Below are positions 37,790 through 47,133 of a stretch of 64,000 nucleotides of DNA, piece by piece. The stretch covers positions 395,281 to 459,280 of the forward strand of contig JAHRYM010000002.1 in the NCBI GenBank assembly GCA_020622085.1, in the 5' to 3' direction. A program made the position numbers and the translations under genes. The stretch's first letter is position 1; each line of letters begins with the position of its first letter. This DNA is from Paracoccaceae bacterium (GTDB lineage: Bacteria; Pseudomonadota; Alphaproteobacteria; Rhodobacterales; Rhodobacteraceae). The notes beneath the pieces are model-generated. The model had not been told where the DNA came from. It saw only the letters and a program-made list of their open reading frames with translations, and ran no database searches.

Positions 37790-38798
37790 ATGACGAGACG
37801 GAAGTTCAGCCGTGAGTTCAAGATCGAGGCCGTAAGGCTGGTGACGGAGCGTGGTGTCGCGGTGGCGCAGGCCGCGCGTGACCTTGATGTGGCAGAAAGC
37901 GTTCTGCGCCGCTGGATGCGGGAACTGACCGCGACACCAGCCACGGCGTTTCCCGGGAACGGGCAGATGCGGGCCGACCTCGCCGAGATTGCAGCCTTGA
38001 AGAAAGAGGTCGCGCGTCTTCGTGCGGAGCGCGACATGCCTCGAAGAAGGCGGCTTTTTTCGCGCGCGTTTGAGGCTGATTGCGCCATTGGTCCGAGCAA
38101 TCAGCCGAATGGACATGAGGTTCGCCTTCATTGCCAAACACCGCCACATCTGGCCCGTCAGCTGGCTGTGCGACGTGCTGGCTGTGTCGCGGTCGGGCTT
38201 CCATGCCTGGCTCAATCGTCCGACCAGCACCCACGAGATCCATGACGCCAAGCTCGTCACGGCGATCGAGACGAGCTTCAAGGCCAGCGATCGGACCTGC
38301 GGTGCGCGCCGCGTCTGGCGCCCTCGCCATTGGGCTTGAACCAATGGCGCCCAATGGCTCGATCCTGGAGGAAGGACTGGCCTGCGGGCTTCGACCTTGA
38401 TCGAACGGCTGATGCGGATCAATGCCTTGCGGGCGCGGCCCAGACGCCGAGGAAAGCCGAAGGACGATGGGGAACGCTCGGTCATCGCCGACATCGAGCC
38501 GGTGACTGCCACCGGTTCGAAGGAACCGGCGAGGCTCGACCGCGATTTCCAGGCCGACCGGCCAAACCAGAAGTGGCTGGCCGAATTCGCTGCGCGGACC
38601 TTCGGTTCACCTATATCTGGACGGCAGAAGGCTGGCTCTACGTCGCTGCCGTCCTTGACCTGTATTCCCGGCGTGTCGTCGGGTGGTCCATGAAGGCAGA
38701 TCCGCGATGCGTCACTGGTCATGGATGCGCTGATGATGGCGGTCTGGCGACGCGGCAAGGCCGACGCGCTGCTTCATCATTCGGACCAGGGCTCGCAA
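37790..38798 (+). pseudogene. IS3-family transposase genes orfA and orfB, left part, with frameshifts
   Basis: OrfA starts at 37790 behind GGAG with the HTH segment RRKFSREFKIEAVRLVTERG and a coiled coil (LAEIAALKKEVARLRAERD), then loses frame near 38035. OrfB pieces follow in changing frames: [58 protein letters not shown] and [10 protein letters not shown], where the IS30 element has entered. At least three frame changes make this copy inactive. Confidence 0.85.
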
Positions 38799-38844
38799 GG
38801 CGGAATCAACCGGTCGTCGCAACACCCTGATCTTGGAGGTGTTG

Positions 38845-39268
38845 ATGACGACAGGAAGACGGAAGTCGGAGCGCTCGACGCGACGCAAATTATCCTCGCC
38901 AGGTCGGCCGCCAGTCTGGCAGCGTGAGCATCTGTGCCGGTTCTGGCGGGAGATTGCAGCGGGGCTGTCCAGCGAAGAAGCCGCTGTCGCAGCGGGTGTT
39001 TCAGCTCCAGTCGGAACCCGATGGTTTCGGAGTTCTGGCGGAATGCCCCCTACACATCTTGCGCCATCGGCTCCTCTGCCGAAGCACCGTAGCCTTTCCT
39101 TTTTGGAACGCGAGGAGATAGCCCTCGAGTGCGCTCGGGGGTCAGGCGTGCGAGCAATTGCGCGCAAGCTGGGCCGATCCCCCAGCACGATCTCGCGTGA
39201 GATCAGGCGCAACTCGGCGACGCGTAGCGGAGAGTTCGACTATCGGGCGATTGCCGCGCAATGGCATG
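38845..39268 (+). pseudogene. IS30-family transposase, N-terminal part
   Basis: Starts at an ATG behind GGAGGTG. Shows a basic N-terminus, HTH regions (WREIAAGLSSEEAAVAAGVS; SFLEREEIALECARGSGVRA; KLGRSPSTISREIRRN) and is cut at ..AIAAQWH by the IS256 element. It continues in frame at 40599. Confidence 0.88.
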
Positions 39269-40590
39269 GGGACTGTCAGGATTTCCGTGTGCGGCGAGGC
39301 ATAATGGGCAACAAGGAGACCCAGTATGTCACGACGGAAAGACCCCTCGATACCGAACGAGCTTTTCGATCAGCTGCTGGCCGGCACTGATGCGGCGGCG
39401 GCGCTCAGCCAGGGCGGCCTGCTCGATTCACTGAAGAAGGCTTTTGCCGAACGGGCCCTCAACGCGGAGATGGATCACCATCTCGGGCATGATGATCAGG
39501 TCGGCAACAACCGCAATGGCTATGGTCGCAAGACTGTGACGACCGACAGTGGGCGGATCGAGATCGAGGTGCCGCGCGATCGGGCTGGAAGTTTCGATCC
39601 GCAGTTGATCGCCAAGTACCAGCGTCGCTTCCCGGGCTTCGATGACAAGATCATCTCGATGTATGCGCGCGGCATGAGCACCCGTGAGATCACAGGGCAC
39701 CTGCGCGACCTGTACGGCATCGACGCGTCACCCGACCTGATCAGCACGATCACCGACGCCGTGCTGGAGGAAGTCGCAGCCTGGCAGCAACGCCCGCTGG
39801 ACCCAGCCTATCCGCTGGTTTTCTTCGATGCGATCCGGGTCAAGATCCGCGACGAGGGGATGGTCCGCAACAAGGCGATCCATATCGCCCTGGGCGTCAT
39901 GGCCGACGGGACCAAGGTGGTCCTGGGGCTGTGGCTGGAGCAGAATGAAGGCGCCAAATTCTGGCTGCGGGTGATGAACGAGCTCAAGAACCGAGGCGTG
40001 GAGGATATCATGCTGGCCGTCGTCGATGGCCTGAAGGGCTTCCCCGAAGCCATCACCGCCGTCTTCCCCGAAGCAATGGTTCAAACCTGTATCGTCCATC
40101 TGTTGCGCAACTCGATGGATTTCGTGGCGTGGAAGGATCGCAAGGCGCTCGGAACGGCCCTGAAAGCCATCTACCGTGCCGTCGATGCCGCCGCTGCCGA
40201 GGAGGCGCTGACAGCCTTCGAGGCCGGCTTCTGGGGTCAGAGATATCCCGCTATCGGCCAGAGCTGGCGTCGGGCCTGGCCCGAGGTCATCCCATTTTTC
40301 GCCTTCCCCGATGAAGTCCGGCGGATCGTCTACACCACAAATTCCATAGAGGCCCTCAATTCCAAGCTGCGCCGCGCCGTTCGCGCACGGGGCCATTTCC
40401 CCAACGATGAGGCGGCGACCAGGCTGCTCTATCTGATCTTGAACCGATCGGAGAAAGAGTGGAAAATGCCGCCGCGTGAGTGGAACATGGCGAAGGCGCA
40501 ATTTGCCGTCCTCTTCGGCGAACGTTTCATCAGAGCCATGACGGCCTGATGGTCAACCGCCTCGCCGCACACGGAAATCCTGACAGTCCC
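39269..40590 (+). mobile_element. IS256-family insertion sequence, 1322 bp
   Basis: Perfect 32-bp inverted repeats begin GGGACTGTCAGGATTTCC at both ends. An 8-bp target duplication ATGGCATG is exact at 39261-39268 and 40591-40598. This is the innermost and youngest of the three nested elements. Confidence 0.95.
39326..40549 (+). CDS. IS256-family transposase
   Basis: An intact 407-residue DDE transposase. Family features: AEMDHHLGHD near residue 50, GSFDPQLIAKYQRRFPGFDD, first Asp in VFFDAIRVKIRDEG, second in VVDGLKGFPEAI, and the Glu in YTTNSIEALNSKLRRAVRARGHFPNDEAA. AAGGAG precedes the ATG. The complete frame and perfect ends suggest it could still move. Confidence 0.95.
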   Translation: MSRRKDPSIPNELFDQLLAGTDAAAALSQGGLLDSLKKAFAERALNAEMDHHLGHDDQVGNNRNGYGRKTVTTDSGRIEIEVPRDRAGSFDPQLIAKYQRRFPGFDDKIISMYARGMSTREITGHLRDLYGIDASPDLISTITDAVLEEVAAWQQRPLDPAYPLVFFDAIRVKIRDEGMVRNKAIHIALGVMADGTKVVLGLWLEQNEGAKFWLRVMNELKNRGVEDIMLAVVDGLKGFPEAITAVFPEAMVQTCIVHLLRNSMDFVAWKDRKALGTALKAIYRAVDAAAAEEALTAFEAGFWGQRYPAIGQSWRRAWPEVIPFFAFPDEVRRIVYTTNSIEALNSKLRRAVRARGHFPNDEAATRLLYLILNRSEKEWKMPPREWNMAKAQFAVLFGERFIRAMTA

Positions 40591-40598
40591 ATGGCATG

Positions 40599-41581
40599 CG
40601 GATCGTGCGGCCAAGCGTCCAAAGATCAGCAAGCTCACAGTCAACCCCGCCCTGTGCGACTACGTTCAGGATCGGCTGTCCGGCCTCATTGTCACGCCGG
40701 AAGGCATCGCCTTCGAAGGACCCGTCGTGGTATGAAAAGGACGGCGGGCCGTCCTCCGGCAAAGCCGACGCTGGTCATCTGCCTGGAGTCCGGAGCAGAT
40801 ATCGCAGCGCCTGAAGGTGGACTTCCCCGAGGATCCGACCATGCGCATCAGCCATGAAGCCATCTATCAGGCGCTATACATTCAAGGACGCGGGGCACTG
40901 AGGCGAGAACTCTCAGCCTGTCTCCGCTCCGGCCGCGCACTCAGGTTGCCCCGCGAACGAGCACGGAACCGCGGCAAGGCCTTCCTTGCCGACGCGTTGA
41001 TGATCAGCGACCGTTCGGCGGAGATCGGTGACAGGGCTGTTCCTGGTCATTGGGAAGGCGACCTCATTCTCGGTCTCGGCAGCTCGGCGATCGGCACGCT
41101 GGTCGAACGCACGACCCGTTTCACCATGCTCCTGCACTTGCCGCGCATGGAGGGGCACGGGACGGGCAAGTCTGTCAAGAATGGGCCAGCACTTGCCGGC
41201 CACGGCGCCGAAGCCGTCCGGGATGCCATCGCAGGGACGATCAGCAGCCTGCCTGCCCAGCTGCGTCGCTCGTTGACCTGGGACCAGGGGGCCGAGATGG
41301 CCCAACATGCGCAGCTTCGGATCGATACCGGTCTCGATATCTACTTCTGCGACCCTCAGAGCCCGTGGCAACGCGGCAGCAACGAGAACACTAACGGCCT
41401 GCTCCGCCAATACTTCCCCAAGGGCACGGATCTCAGCCAGCATGGTGCCGAGGAGCTGAGCGCCGTTGCCCACGCGCTGAACACCCGCCCCCGGAAAACG
41501 CTGGCGTGGAAAACACCTGCAGAGGCTCTCGACCGGTTGCTCAAACAGGATATGCTCGAAGATGTTGCGACGACCGGTTGA
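40599..41581 (+). pseudogene. IS30-family transposase, C-terminal part with in-frame stop
   Basis: Continues the N-terminal part in frame after removal of IS256 and one target copy. It carries the DDE core (VPGHWEGDLILGLGSSAIGT; WDQGAEMAQH; FCDPQSPWQRGSNENTNGLL). A TGA at 40733-40735 interrupts the frame where related proteins, from memory, have Trp (..GPVV-PWKGRR..), so even without IS256 the gene would be truncated. Confidence 0.87.
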
Positions 41582-41588
41582 TTCCGCC

Positions 41589-41904
41589 CAATACACCAGT
41601 GAGCAGTTTCAGCGCCTGCTGGCCGACAACGGGATCACCTGTTCGATGAGCCGGGCAGGCAACGTCTGGGATCGAGCCATGGGAACGCCACAGGTCCGAG
41701 AGACCATGGCGAGGTCCGCGATGGAGAGCTTCTTCTCGTCATTGAAGACCGAACGCACAGCACGCAAGGTCTACCGCACCCGCGATGAAGCACGCGCTGA
41801 TGTGTTCGACTACATCGAGCGCTTCTACAACCCCCCGCAGACGGCATTCGAAACTCGGCTATCTCAGCCCCATGGAGTTCGAGGCCCGCGCTATGCTAGC
41901 TTAA
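41589..41904 (+). pseudogene. IS3-family transposase orfB, C-terminal part
   Basis: Resumes at QYTSEQFQRLLADNGITCSM after the IS30 element and contains the catalytic Glu (AMESFFSSLKTERTARKVYR), with an apparent short insertion before it and a frame change near RFYNPPQ. It ends at a TAA six bases before the right inverted repeat. Confidence 0.85.
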
Positions 41905-41933
41905 CCTGCTGTCCACGAAACCGGCAGCAGGCC

Positions 41934-42175
41934 AAAAGGCCTTCGACTGCGGCAAGCCGCAGGGCTGGATCAAGAAGATGGCCTGGGCCGAAGGCGAGAA
42001 GGTCTGGCCCTGCGCCTATGACATCACCCGCAAGTTCACCATGGACAGCGATGAGGTCGGCAAGCTGGTCTACGAAGTCGACGTCCAGGGCCGCACCGTC
42101 GAGGATGCCGCGATGGAATGGGCCAAGAACAACGAACCCAAATGGCGCGAATGGTCGGCCTGCGCGACCAAGTGA
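41934..42175 (+). pseudogene. proX: 3' remnant of a glycine-betaine/proline-type ABC substrate-binding protein
   Basis: Only about 80 C-terminal residues remain: FDCGKPQGWIKKMAWAEGEK, TRKFTMDSDEVGKLVYEVD and AMEWAKNNEPKWREWS. These resemble the end of ProX/OpuAC-type binding proteins. The 5' part has been lost; the left side of the IS3 element holds a short piece that stays in the same open frame when one GGCC is removed (..GEALAG-QKAFDCG..), but it is too short to identify. Followed by permease and ATPase genes in operon order. Confidence 0.7.
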
Positions 42176-42229
42176 CTGACGCAAGGGGCGGCGTCGGGCC
42201 GGCGCCCCCTTCCCTGCCCGGAGAGGATG

Positions 42230-43160
42230 ATGGCACATATGTCCCCCGACACCTCGCATCGGATCTTTCCGCGACAGGCTCTTTGGCTGGCCGGAGCGGT
42301 CGTGATCCTTGCCGCCGCGGTGGTTCTTTTGCCCGCCGGCTCCTCCGGCTCGCCGGGCGCGCCCCTGCTGCCCGTCTCGGCCTGGGTCGATGCCGCGATG
42401 ATGGCTGGTGCGGGACGCAAGGCTTGGCGGCCTGGCGCTGTCGGACCTGACCCGCGCCCTTGCCGCCGCCGCGCAATGGCCGATCGAGGTGCTGCAGAAG
42501 ATCCTCGCCGAAGGCTGGGTGTCGGGCGCGGGCTTCAACAAGAAGCAGATCCTGCCACCGGCAAGCTGGCTGGGCGTCACGCTGGCGGTCGCGCTGCTGG
42601 CCGGACGGCTGGCGGGCTGGCGGCTGGCGCTCTTCGCGGTGGCGTCGGGCGTCTACATCGCGACCTTCGGTCTTTGGACCTCGGCGATGATGACGTTGTC
42701 CTCGGTCCTGTTCTGCGCTCTGGCGGCGCTTCTGCTGGGCCTGCTGATCGGCATCCGCGCGCATCGCTCGCCGGGGATCGAGCCGACGGTGCGGGCCATC
42801 ATGAACGTCATCCAGACGGTGCCGATCTTTTCCTACCTTCTGCCCACCCTGCTTCTGTTCGGCTACGGCCCCAGTGCGGCGCTGTTCGCAACCGTGGCCT
42901 ATGCGATGCCGCCGATGGTCCATGCCACGGTTCTGGCGCTGCAATCGGTTCCGTCCGATACGATGGACCTTGCCCGGATGACCGGCTGTTCGCGGCGCCA
43001 GACGCTCTGGAAGGTCGAGCTTCCGGTTGCCATGCCGCGCCTTGCCATCGGGCTGAACCAGGTCGTGATGATGACGTTGAACATGGTCATCATCGCCTCG
43101 ATGATCGGCGCGGGTGGTCTGGGCTATGACGTGCTGCGCGCGCTGCGCCGTCTGGACTAG
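42230..43160 (+). pseudogene. proW: glycine-betaine-type ABC permease, frameshifted N-terminal module
   Basis: The frame from 42230 encodes a signal-anchor-like helix (LWLAGAVVILAAAVVLLPAG) and PVSAWVDAAM, then changes frame near 42405 and continues as RDARLGGLALSDLTRALAAA.. with a normal binding-protein-dependent permease core (MIQTVPIFSYLLPT-like region; DLARMTGCSRRQTLWKVELP). A 2-base deletion at about 42404 would explain it. It stops at a TAG at 43158-43160. Sequencing error cannot be excluded. Confidence 0.7.
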
Positions 43161-43182
43161 GTGCGGCCTTCGAGGTCGCGGG

Positions 43183-44211
43183 ATGGCGATTGTCGTCCCT
43201 GCCGTGCTTCCGGACCGGCTGACGCAGGCGCTGGCGCGCCGGCAGTCGGCCGGGCGGCGCACAGGCGGCACAGGGCGCGACCTGCTTCTGGCCGCCAGCC
43301 TGATCCTCATCCCGACGGCGCTCAGCCTTGTTGTCCCGGCGCTTGCCGTCTGGCCGAAGGCCTGGACCATCAGCACCGCCGCGCCGCTGAACGATTTCGT
43401 CACCTTCGTGAACCAGCGTTTCTACGATCCGCTTGAAGCGATGCGCACCTTCGCGCTGCTTTACCTGATGAACCCGATCCGCGACCTGATGCAGGCCCTG
43501 CCCTGGCCGGTGCCGATCACCGCCGTCGCAGGTGCGGGCTGGTGGCTGGGCGGTCTCCGCGCGGCGCTGACGGTGACGCTGCTTGCCCTTTTCATCGTCC
43601 TCACCGGCTACTGGAGCGCGGCCATTGGCTCGCTTTACCTGACCCTGCTGTCGCTGCTGGTGTCGCTCGCCATCGGTTTTCCCTTCGGCATCTGGGCAGC
43701 ATCGAAACCGAAGGTGCAGCAGGCTGTGCAGATCCTGCTCGACACGCTCCAGACACTTCCGACCCTCGTCTACCTGCTTCCTGCGGTCATGCTGTTCCGC
43801 AATGGCGACTTTTCGGCCCTGATTGCGATTGTTTCTTATGCTGTGGCGCCCGCCGTGCGCTACGGCATCGACGGGATGCTGCATGTCCCGTCGGATCGGA
43901 TCGAGGCCGCAGCGATGTCCGGCTGCACGCGCTGGCAAACTTTCCGCTATGTCCGCCTGCCGGGCGCCTTGCCGACCCTGCTTCTGGGGGTGAACCAGAC
44001 GGTGATGATGGCGCTGTCGATGCTGGTCATCGCGGCCCTCGTCGGCACCCGAGAACTGGGGCAAGAGGTCTTTACTGCCCTGTCGCAGGGACTGACCGGC
44101 CCCGGCATCGTCGCGGGTCTTTGCGTCACCTGCCTTGCCCTGATCATCGACACCCTCCTCAAGGACGCGGCAGCGCGCGCCACCCAACGCGACGGAGATC
44201 CCCATGCCTGA
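43183..44211 (+). CDS. proW: glycine-betaine-type ABC permease, second module
   Basis: A 342-residue permease with several helices and the conserved core LLDTLQTLPTLVYLLPAVML, then AAAMSGCTRWQTFRYVRLPG (EAA-like loop) and GVNQTVMMALSMLVIAALVG. Its sequence between 43158 and 43183 reads like a bridge between two permease modules broken by small frameshifts, so the two modules were perhaps one fused permease. It overlaps the ATPase start by 8 bases. Confidence 0.7.
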   Translation: MAIVVPAVLPDRLTQALARRQSAGRRTGGTGRDLLLAASLILIPTALSLVVPALAVWPKAWTISTAAPLNDFVTFVNQRFYDPLEAMRTFALLYLMNPIRDLMQALPWPVPITAVAGAGWWLGGLRAALTVTLLALFIVLTGYWSAAIGSLYLTLLSLLVSLAIGFPFGIWAASKPKVQQAVQILLDTLQTLPTLVYLLPAVMLFRNGDFSALIAIVSYAVAPAVRYGIDGMLHVPSDRIEAAAMSGCTRWQTFRYVRLPGALPTLLLGVNQTVMMALSMLVIAALVGTRELGQEVFTALSQGLTGPGIVAGLCVTCLALIIDTLLKDAAARATQRDGDPHA

Positions 44212-45259
44212 CCTTTCCAAGCGGTCCCGGACACCGTCCGACGGCGACGTGGCGCTTTCGGTTTCTTCGGTCTGGAAGGTGTTCGGACAGGGGCAGGCCG
44301 GCTTTTCCCGCCGCCCGCCCGTCGAAAGAACGGCCGAGGCGCTGGCCCGCGACCGCCTTGTGGGCGCGGTGCAGGACGCCAGCTTCGACATCCGGCATGG
44401 CGAAGTCTTCGTCATCATGGGGCTGTCGGGATCCGGAAAATCCACCCTCCTGCGCTGCCTGACCCGGCTGATCGAGCCGACCGAGGGACGCATCGCCTTC
44501 GACGGCCAGGACATCCTGAGGCTTGGCGAAAAGGCTTTGGCAGACCTGCGGCGGCGGAAGATGGGCATGGTCTTCCAGCATTTCGCGCTGCTGCCGAACC
44601 GCAGCGTGGTCGGCAACATCGCCTTCCCGCTTGAGGTGCAGGGGTTGGACCGCGCCAAGGCCGAGGCGCGGGCGCGGGAGCTTGTCCACCTTGTCGGGCT
44701 GACGGGGCGCGAGGAACGCCTGCCGGCGCAACTTTCGGGAGGGCAGCAACAGCGCGTGGGGATCGCGCGATCACTGGCCACCAACCCGGAATACTGGTTC
44801 CTCGACGAGCCGTTCTCGGCGCTTGACCCGCTGATCCGCACCGACCTGCAGGACGAGGTGCAGCGCCTGCAACGCGAACAGTCCCGCACCGCGATCTTCG
44901 TCACCCATGACCTTGACGAGGCGATCCGTCTCGCGGACCGCATCGCCATCATGGAGAATGGCCGGATCATCCAGATCGGCACGCCCGAGGAACTGGTCAC
45001 CCGTCCGGCCACCGATTATGTCCGCCGCTTCGTCGCCAAGGTGCCGCCCGCGCGCGTGATCCGGGTGGCCTCGCTGATGCAGCCCGGCCCGGCGCAGGAT
45101 GCGTCCGTCTCGGTCGGCGCCGATGCCACCATCTCGGAAATCGCCGCGCGGCTGGTCGCGGGGAACCAGGGCCTGATCGCCGTCACCGACCGGCAGGGCC
45201 GCCCCGTGGGATCGCTTGACCGCCAGAGGGCATTGGAAACGCTCGCCGTCCGGGCGTGA
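44204..45259 (+). CDS. proV: glycine-betaine/proline-type ABC transporter ATP-binding protein
   Basis: Energises uptake of betaine-type osmoprotectants. The 351-residue protein has Walker A GLSGSGKSTLL, Q-loop GMVFQHFALLPNRSV, signature LSGGQQQRVGIARSLA, Walker B YWFLDEPFSALDP, and a C-terminal CBS-like region that in this family senses ionic strength. It is intact while the upstream genes of the operon are damaged, so it is probably not functional as a transporter unless subunits are supplied elsewhere. Confidence 0.88.
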   Translation: MPDLSKRSRTPSDGDVALSVSSVWKVFGQGQAGFSRRPPVERTAEALARDRLVGAVQDASFDIRHGEVFVIMGLSGSGKSTLLRCLTRLIEPTEGRIAFDGQDILRLGEKALADLRRRKMGMVFQHFALLPNRSVVGNIAFPLEVQGLDRAKAEARARELVHLVGLTGREERLPAQLSGGQQQRVGIARSLATNPEYWFLDEPFSALDPLIRTDLQDEVQRLQREQSRTAIFVTHDLDEAIRLADRIAIMENGRIIQIGTPEELVTRPATDYVRRFVAKVPPARVIRVASLMQPGPAQDASVSVGADATISEIAARLVAGNQGLIAVTDRQGRPVGSLDRQRALETLAVRA

Positions 45260-45640
45260 TCAGCGGCGCATGCGCGAAGACAGGGCGAATGACAGGGAGC
45301 GTCAACCCTTTCGGTAAATTGCGACGCAGTAAGGGCATTGTGTCGATCGGCCTTCAAATCGAATGCTGATACACAAGATGTATCCCCCGCGCTTACGAGA
45401 CCGGCATATTTGTTTTCTATGCGAATTTTACCAAAAGCGCCGTTCATCCCGACTTCGCCGGGCCTTCACATATCTGTGGACTGCGGGGCGAAACGCTTGC
45501 AAAGGCGGAGACACACGAGACGGTCCTTCATGCCTGCCTGCGCTTGTCCGATATCGCACACGCGCATGCAGCGATGCCCTTGCTTGCCGGCATCATGCCA
45601 GCAGAGTGGCGCGGGGGAATGCACCCCGCGCCATGCAGTC
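45260..45640. other. intergenic stretch between proV and scoB
   Basis: Convergent genes end at both sides. An AT-richer patch lies at about 45395-45445. The hairpin GGCGCGGGG/CCCCGCGCC at 45608-45632 lies 8 bases past the scoB stop and may end its transcript. No gene or recognisable site was seen in the rest. Confidence 0.5.
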
Positions 45641-46285
45641 TCATCCGACGATCGTCGCGTCAGTCGCGGCTCGAAGGTCTGCTTCCGTCACGCCATCGGC
45701 CAGTTCGACGATCTTCAGACCGCCCGGCACCACATCCAGCACGCCGAGATTCGAGATGATGCGGTTCACGACGCCCTTGCCCGTCAGGGGCAGGGTGCAG
45801 GCTTTCAGAACCTTCGATTCGCCGTGCTTGCTGGTATGGTCCATGACCACCACCACGCGGCCCACGCCGGCGACCAGGTCCATCGCGCCGCCCATGCCCT
45901 TGACCAGCTTGCCGGGGATCATCCAGTTCGCCAGGTCGCCGTTTTCCGCGACTTCCATCGCGCCCAGGATCGCCATCGCAATCTTGCCGCCACGGATCAT
46001 TGCGAAACTTTGCGCGCTGTCGAAATAGGCGGTTTGCGGCAGTTCGGTGATCGTCTGTTTGCCGGCGTTGATCAGGTCGGCGTCTTCCTCGCCCTCGAAA
46101 GGAAACGGCCCCATGCCGAGCATGCCGTTTTCCGATTGCAGCGTCACTTCGACGCCTTCTGGGATATAGTTCGACACCAGCGTCGGGATGCCGATGCCAA
46201 GGTTGACATACCAGCCGTCCTGAAGCTCTTGCGCCGCGCGGGCGGCCATCCGATTGCGGTCCCAGCCCTTGATTGCCTCGGCCAT
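45641..46285 (-). CDS. scoB: 3-oxoacid CoA-transferase subunit B
   Basis: Transfers CoA between succinyl-CoA and acetoacetate, for ketone-body or polyhydroxybutyrate breakdown. The 214-residue subunit contains [14 protein letters not shown] and the catalytic glutamate region [13 protein letters not shown], then [14 protein letters not shown]. The ATG at 46285 overlaps the scoA stop by one base (TGATG). Confidence 0.94.
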   Translation of the reverse strand: MAEAIKGWDRNRMAARAAQELQDGWYVNLGIGIPTLVSNYIPEGVEVTLQSENGMLGMGPFPFEGEEDADLINAGKQTITELPQTAYFDSAQSFAMIRGGKIAMAILGAMEVAENGDLANWMIPGKLVKGMGGAMDLVAGVGRVVVVMDHTSKHGESKVLKACTLPLTGKGVVNRIISNLGVLDVVPGGLKIVELADGVTEADLRAATDATIVG

Positions 46286-46992
46286 CACACAGCCTCCCGT
46301 TTGCGCGTGGTGCGCTGTTCGATGCGCTTCTCGTGCGGGCCGGTGATCAGGCGATGCACATAGATGCCCGGCACGTGGATCTTGTCGGGGTCGAGGCTGC
46401 CCAGCGGCACGATTTCCTCGACCTCGGCCACACAGACCTTGCCGCAGGTGGCGGCGGGGGCGTTGAAGTTCCGCGCCGTCTTGCGGAAGACAAGGTTGCC
46501 TGACGGGTCGGCCTTCCAGGCCTTGACGATGGCCAGATCCGCGACGATGCCGCGTTCCAGGATATAGGTCTGGCCGTCGAAGTCCTTGTGCTCTTTGCCT
46601 TCGGCGATCACCGTGCCGACGCCGGTTTTCGTGTAGAACCCGGGGATGCCCGCGCCACCGGCGCGCATCCGCTCGGCCAGCGTGCCTTGCGGGTTGAACT
46701 CGAGCTCAAGCTCGCCCGAAAGATACTGACGCATGAATTCCGCGTTCTCGCCCACGTAGGACGAGATCATCTTCCGGACCTGCCGGCTTTCCAGCAGCAC
46801 GCCCAGGCCAAAGCCGTCGACGCCCGCGTTGTTCGAGGCCACGGTCAGGTTCTTGGTGCCCGCCGCCCGGATCGCCGCGATCAGCAGTTCGGGAATGCCG
46901 CAAAGGCCAAAGCCTCCGGCCGCTATCAGCATGCCGTCGTGCAACAGCCCCTCAAGCGCAGCACTGGCGCTTTCATAGACCTTGTTCTTCAT
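46285..46992 (-). CDS. scoA: 3-oxoacid CoA-transferase subunit A
   Basis: Partner of ScoB. The 235-residue protein has the CoA-binding segment [15 protein letters not shown], then [13 protein letters not shown] and the [15 protein letters not shown] loop. It is the first gene of a two-gene operon and is divergent from a PAS-LuxR regulator. Confidence 0.94.
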   Translation of the reverse strand: MKNKVYESASAALEGLLHDGMLIAAGGFGLCGIPELLIAAIRAAGTKNLTVASNNAGVDGFGLGVLLESRQVRKMISSYVGENAEFMRQYLSGELELEFNPQGTLAERMRAGGAGIPGFYTKTGVGTVIAEGKEHKDFDGQTYILERGIVADLAIVKAWKADPSGNLVFRKTARNFNAPAATCGKVCVAEVEEIVPLGSLDPDKIHVPGIYVHRLITGPHEKRIEQRTTRKREAV

Positions 46993-47080
46993 TGGTCCTC
47001 CCAGACCCCGGATTTCTAGAAACGGTCACATGGCCGTTCTGCAGAGTCGATCCTCGTGGAAACTTGCGCTTTCGACCATT

Positions 47081-47104
47081 CGTAGGAATACTTAGATCCC
47101 TACG
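47081..47104. promoter_or_regulatory. inverted repeat, possible operator between scoA and the PAS-LuxR gene
   Basis: CGTAGGAATACTTAGATCCCTACG is a 7-bp inverted repeat (CGTAGGG-like arms, one mismatch) centred about 40 bases before the regulator start. A second one, AACGG..CCGTT, lies at 47021-47037. Both are in the right place for control of the divergent genes. The regulator that binds is not known. Confidence 0.45.
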
Positions 47105-47133
47105 CATTCGCTGTCACCGGGCCGGAGGAAAGG

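Larger units (their letters stand above)
38799..41588 (+). mobile_element. IS30-family element inserted in the IS3 orfB, itself interrupted by IS256
   Basis: Perfect 25-bp inverted repeats (starting GGCGGAATCAACCGGTCG) lie at 38799-38823 and 41564-41588. A 3-bp target duplication CAA (38796-38798 and 41589-41591) is inside the IS3 codon run SDQGSQYTSEQF. Removing the IS256 element leaves about 1.46 kb. Confidence 0.9.
37732..41929 (+). mobile_element. degraded IS3-family element carrying nested IS30 and IS256 elements
   Basis: Ends are 20-bp perfect inverted repeats beginning TGCTGCCGGTTTCG and ending CAGCA, the TG..CA form usual in IS3. GGCC flanks both sides (37728-37731 and 41930-41933) and is probably a 4-bp target duplication. 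Without its passengers the element would be about 1.4 kb. Its transposase frames are broken in several places. Confidence 0.85.

Noticed and set aside
37728-41933. Composite transposon carrying cargo
   Set aside because: All DNA between the IS3 ends is accounted for by IS3, IS30 and IS256 sequence; there is no cargo gene.
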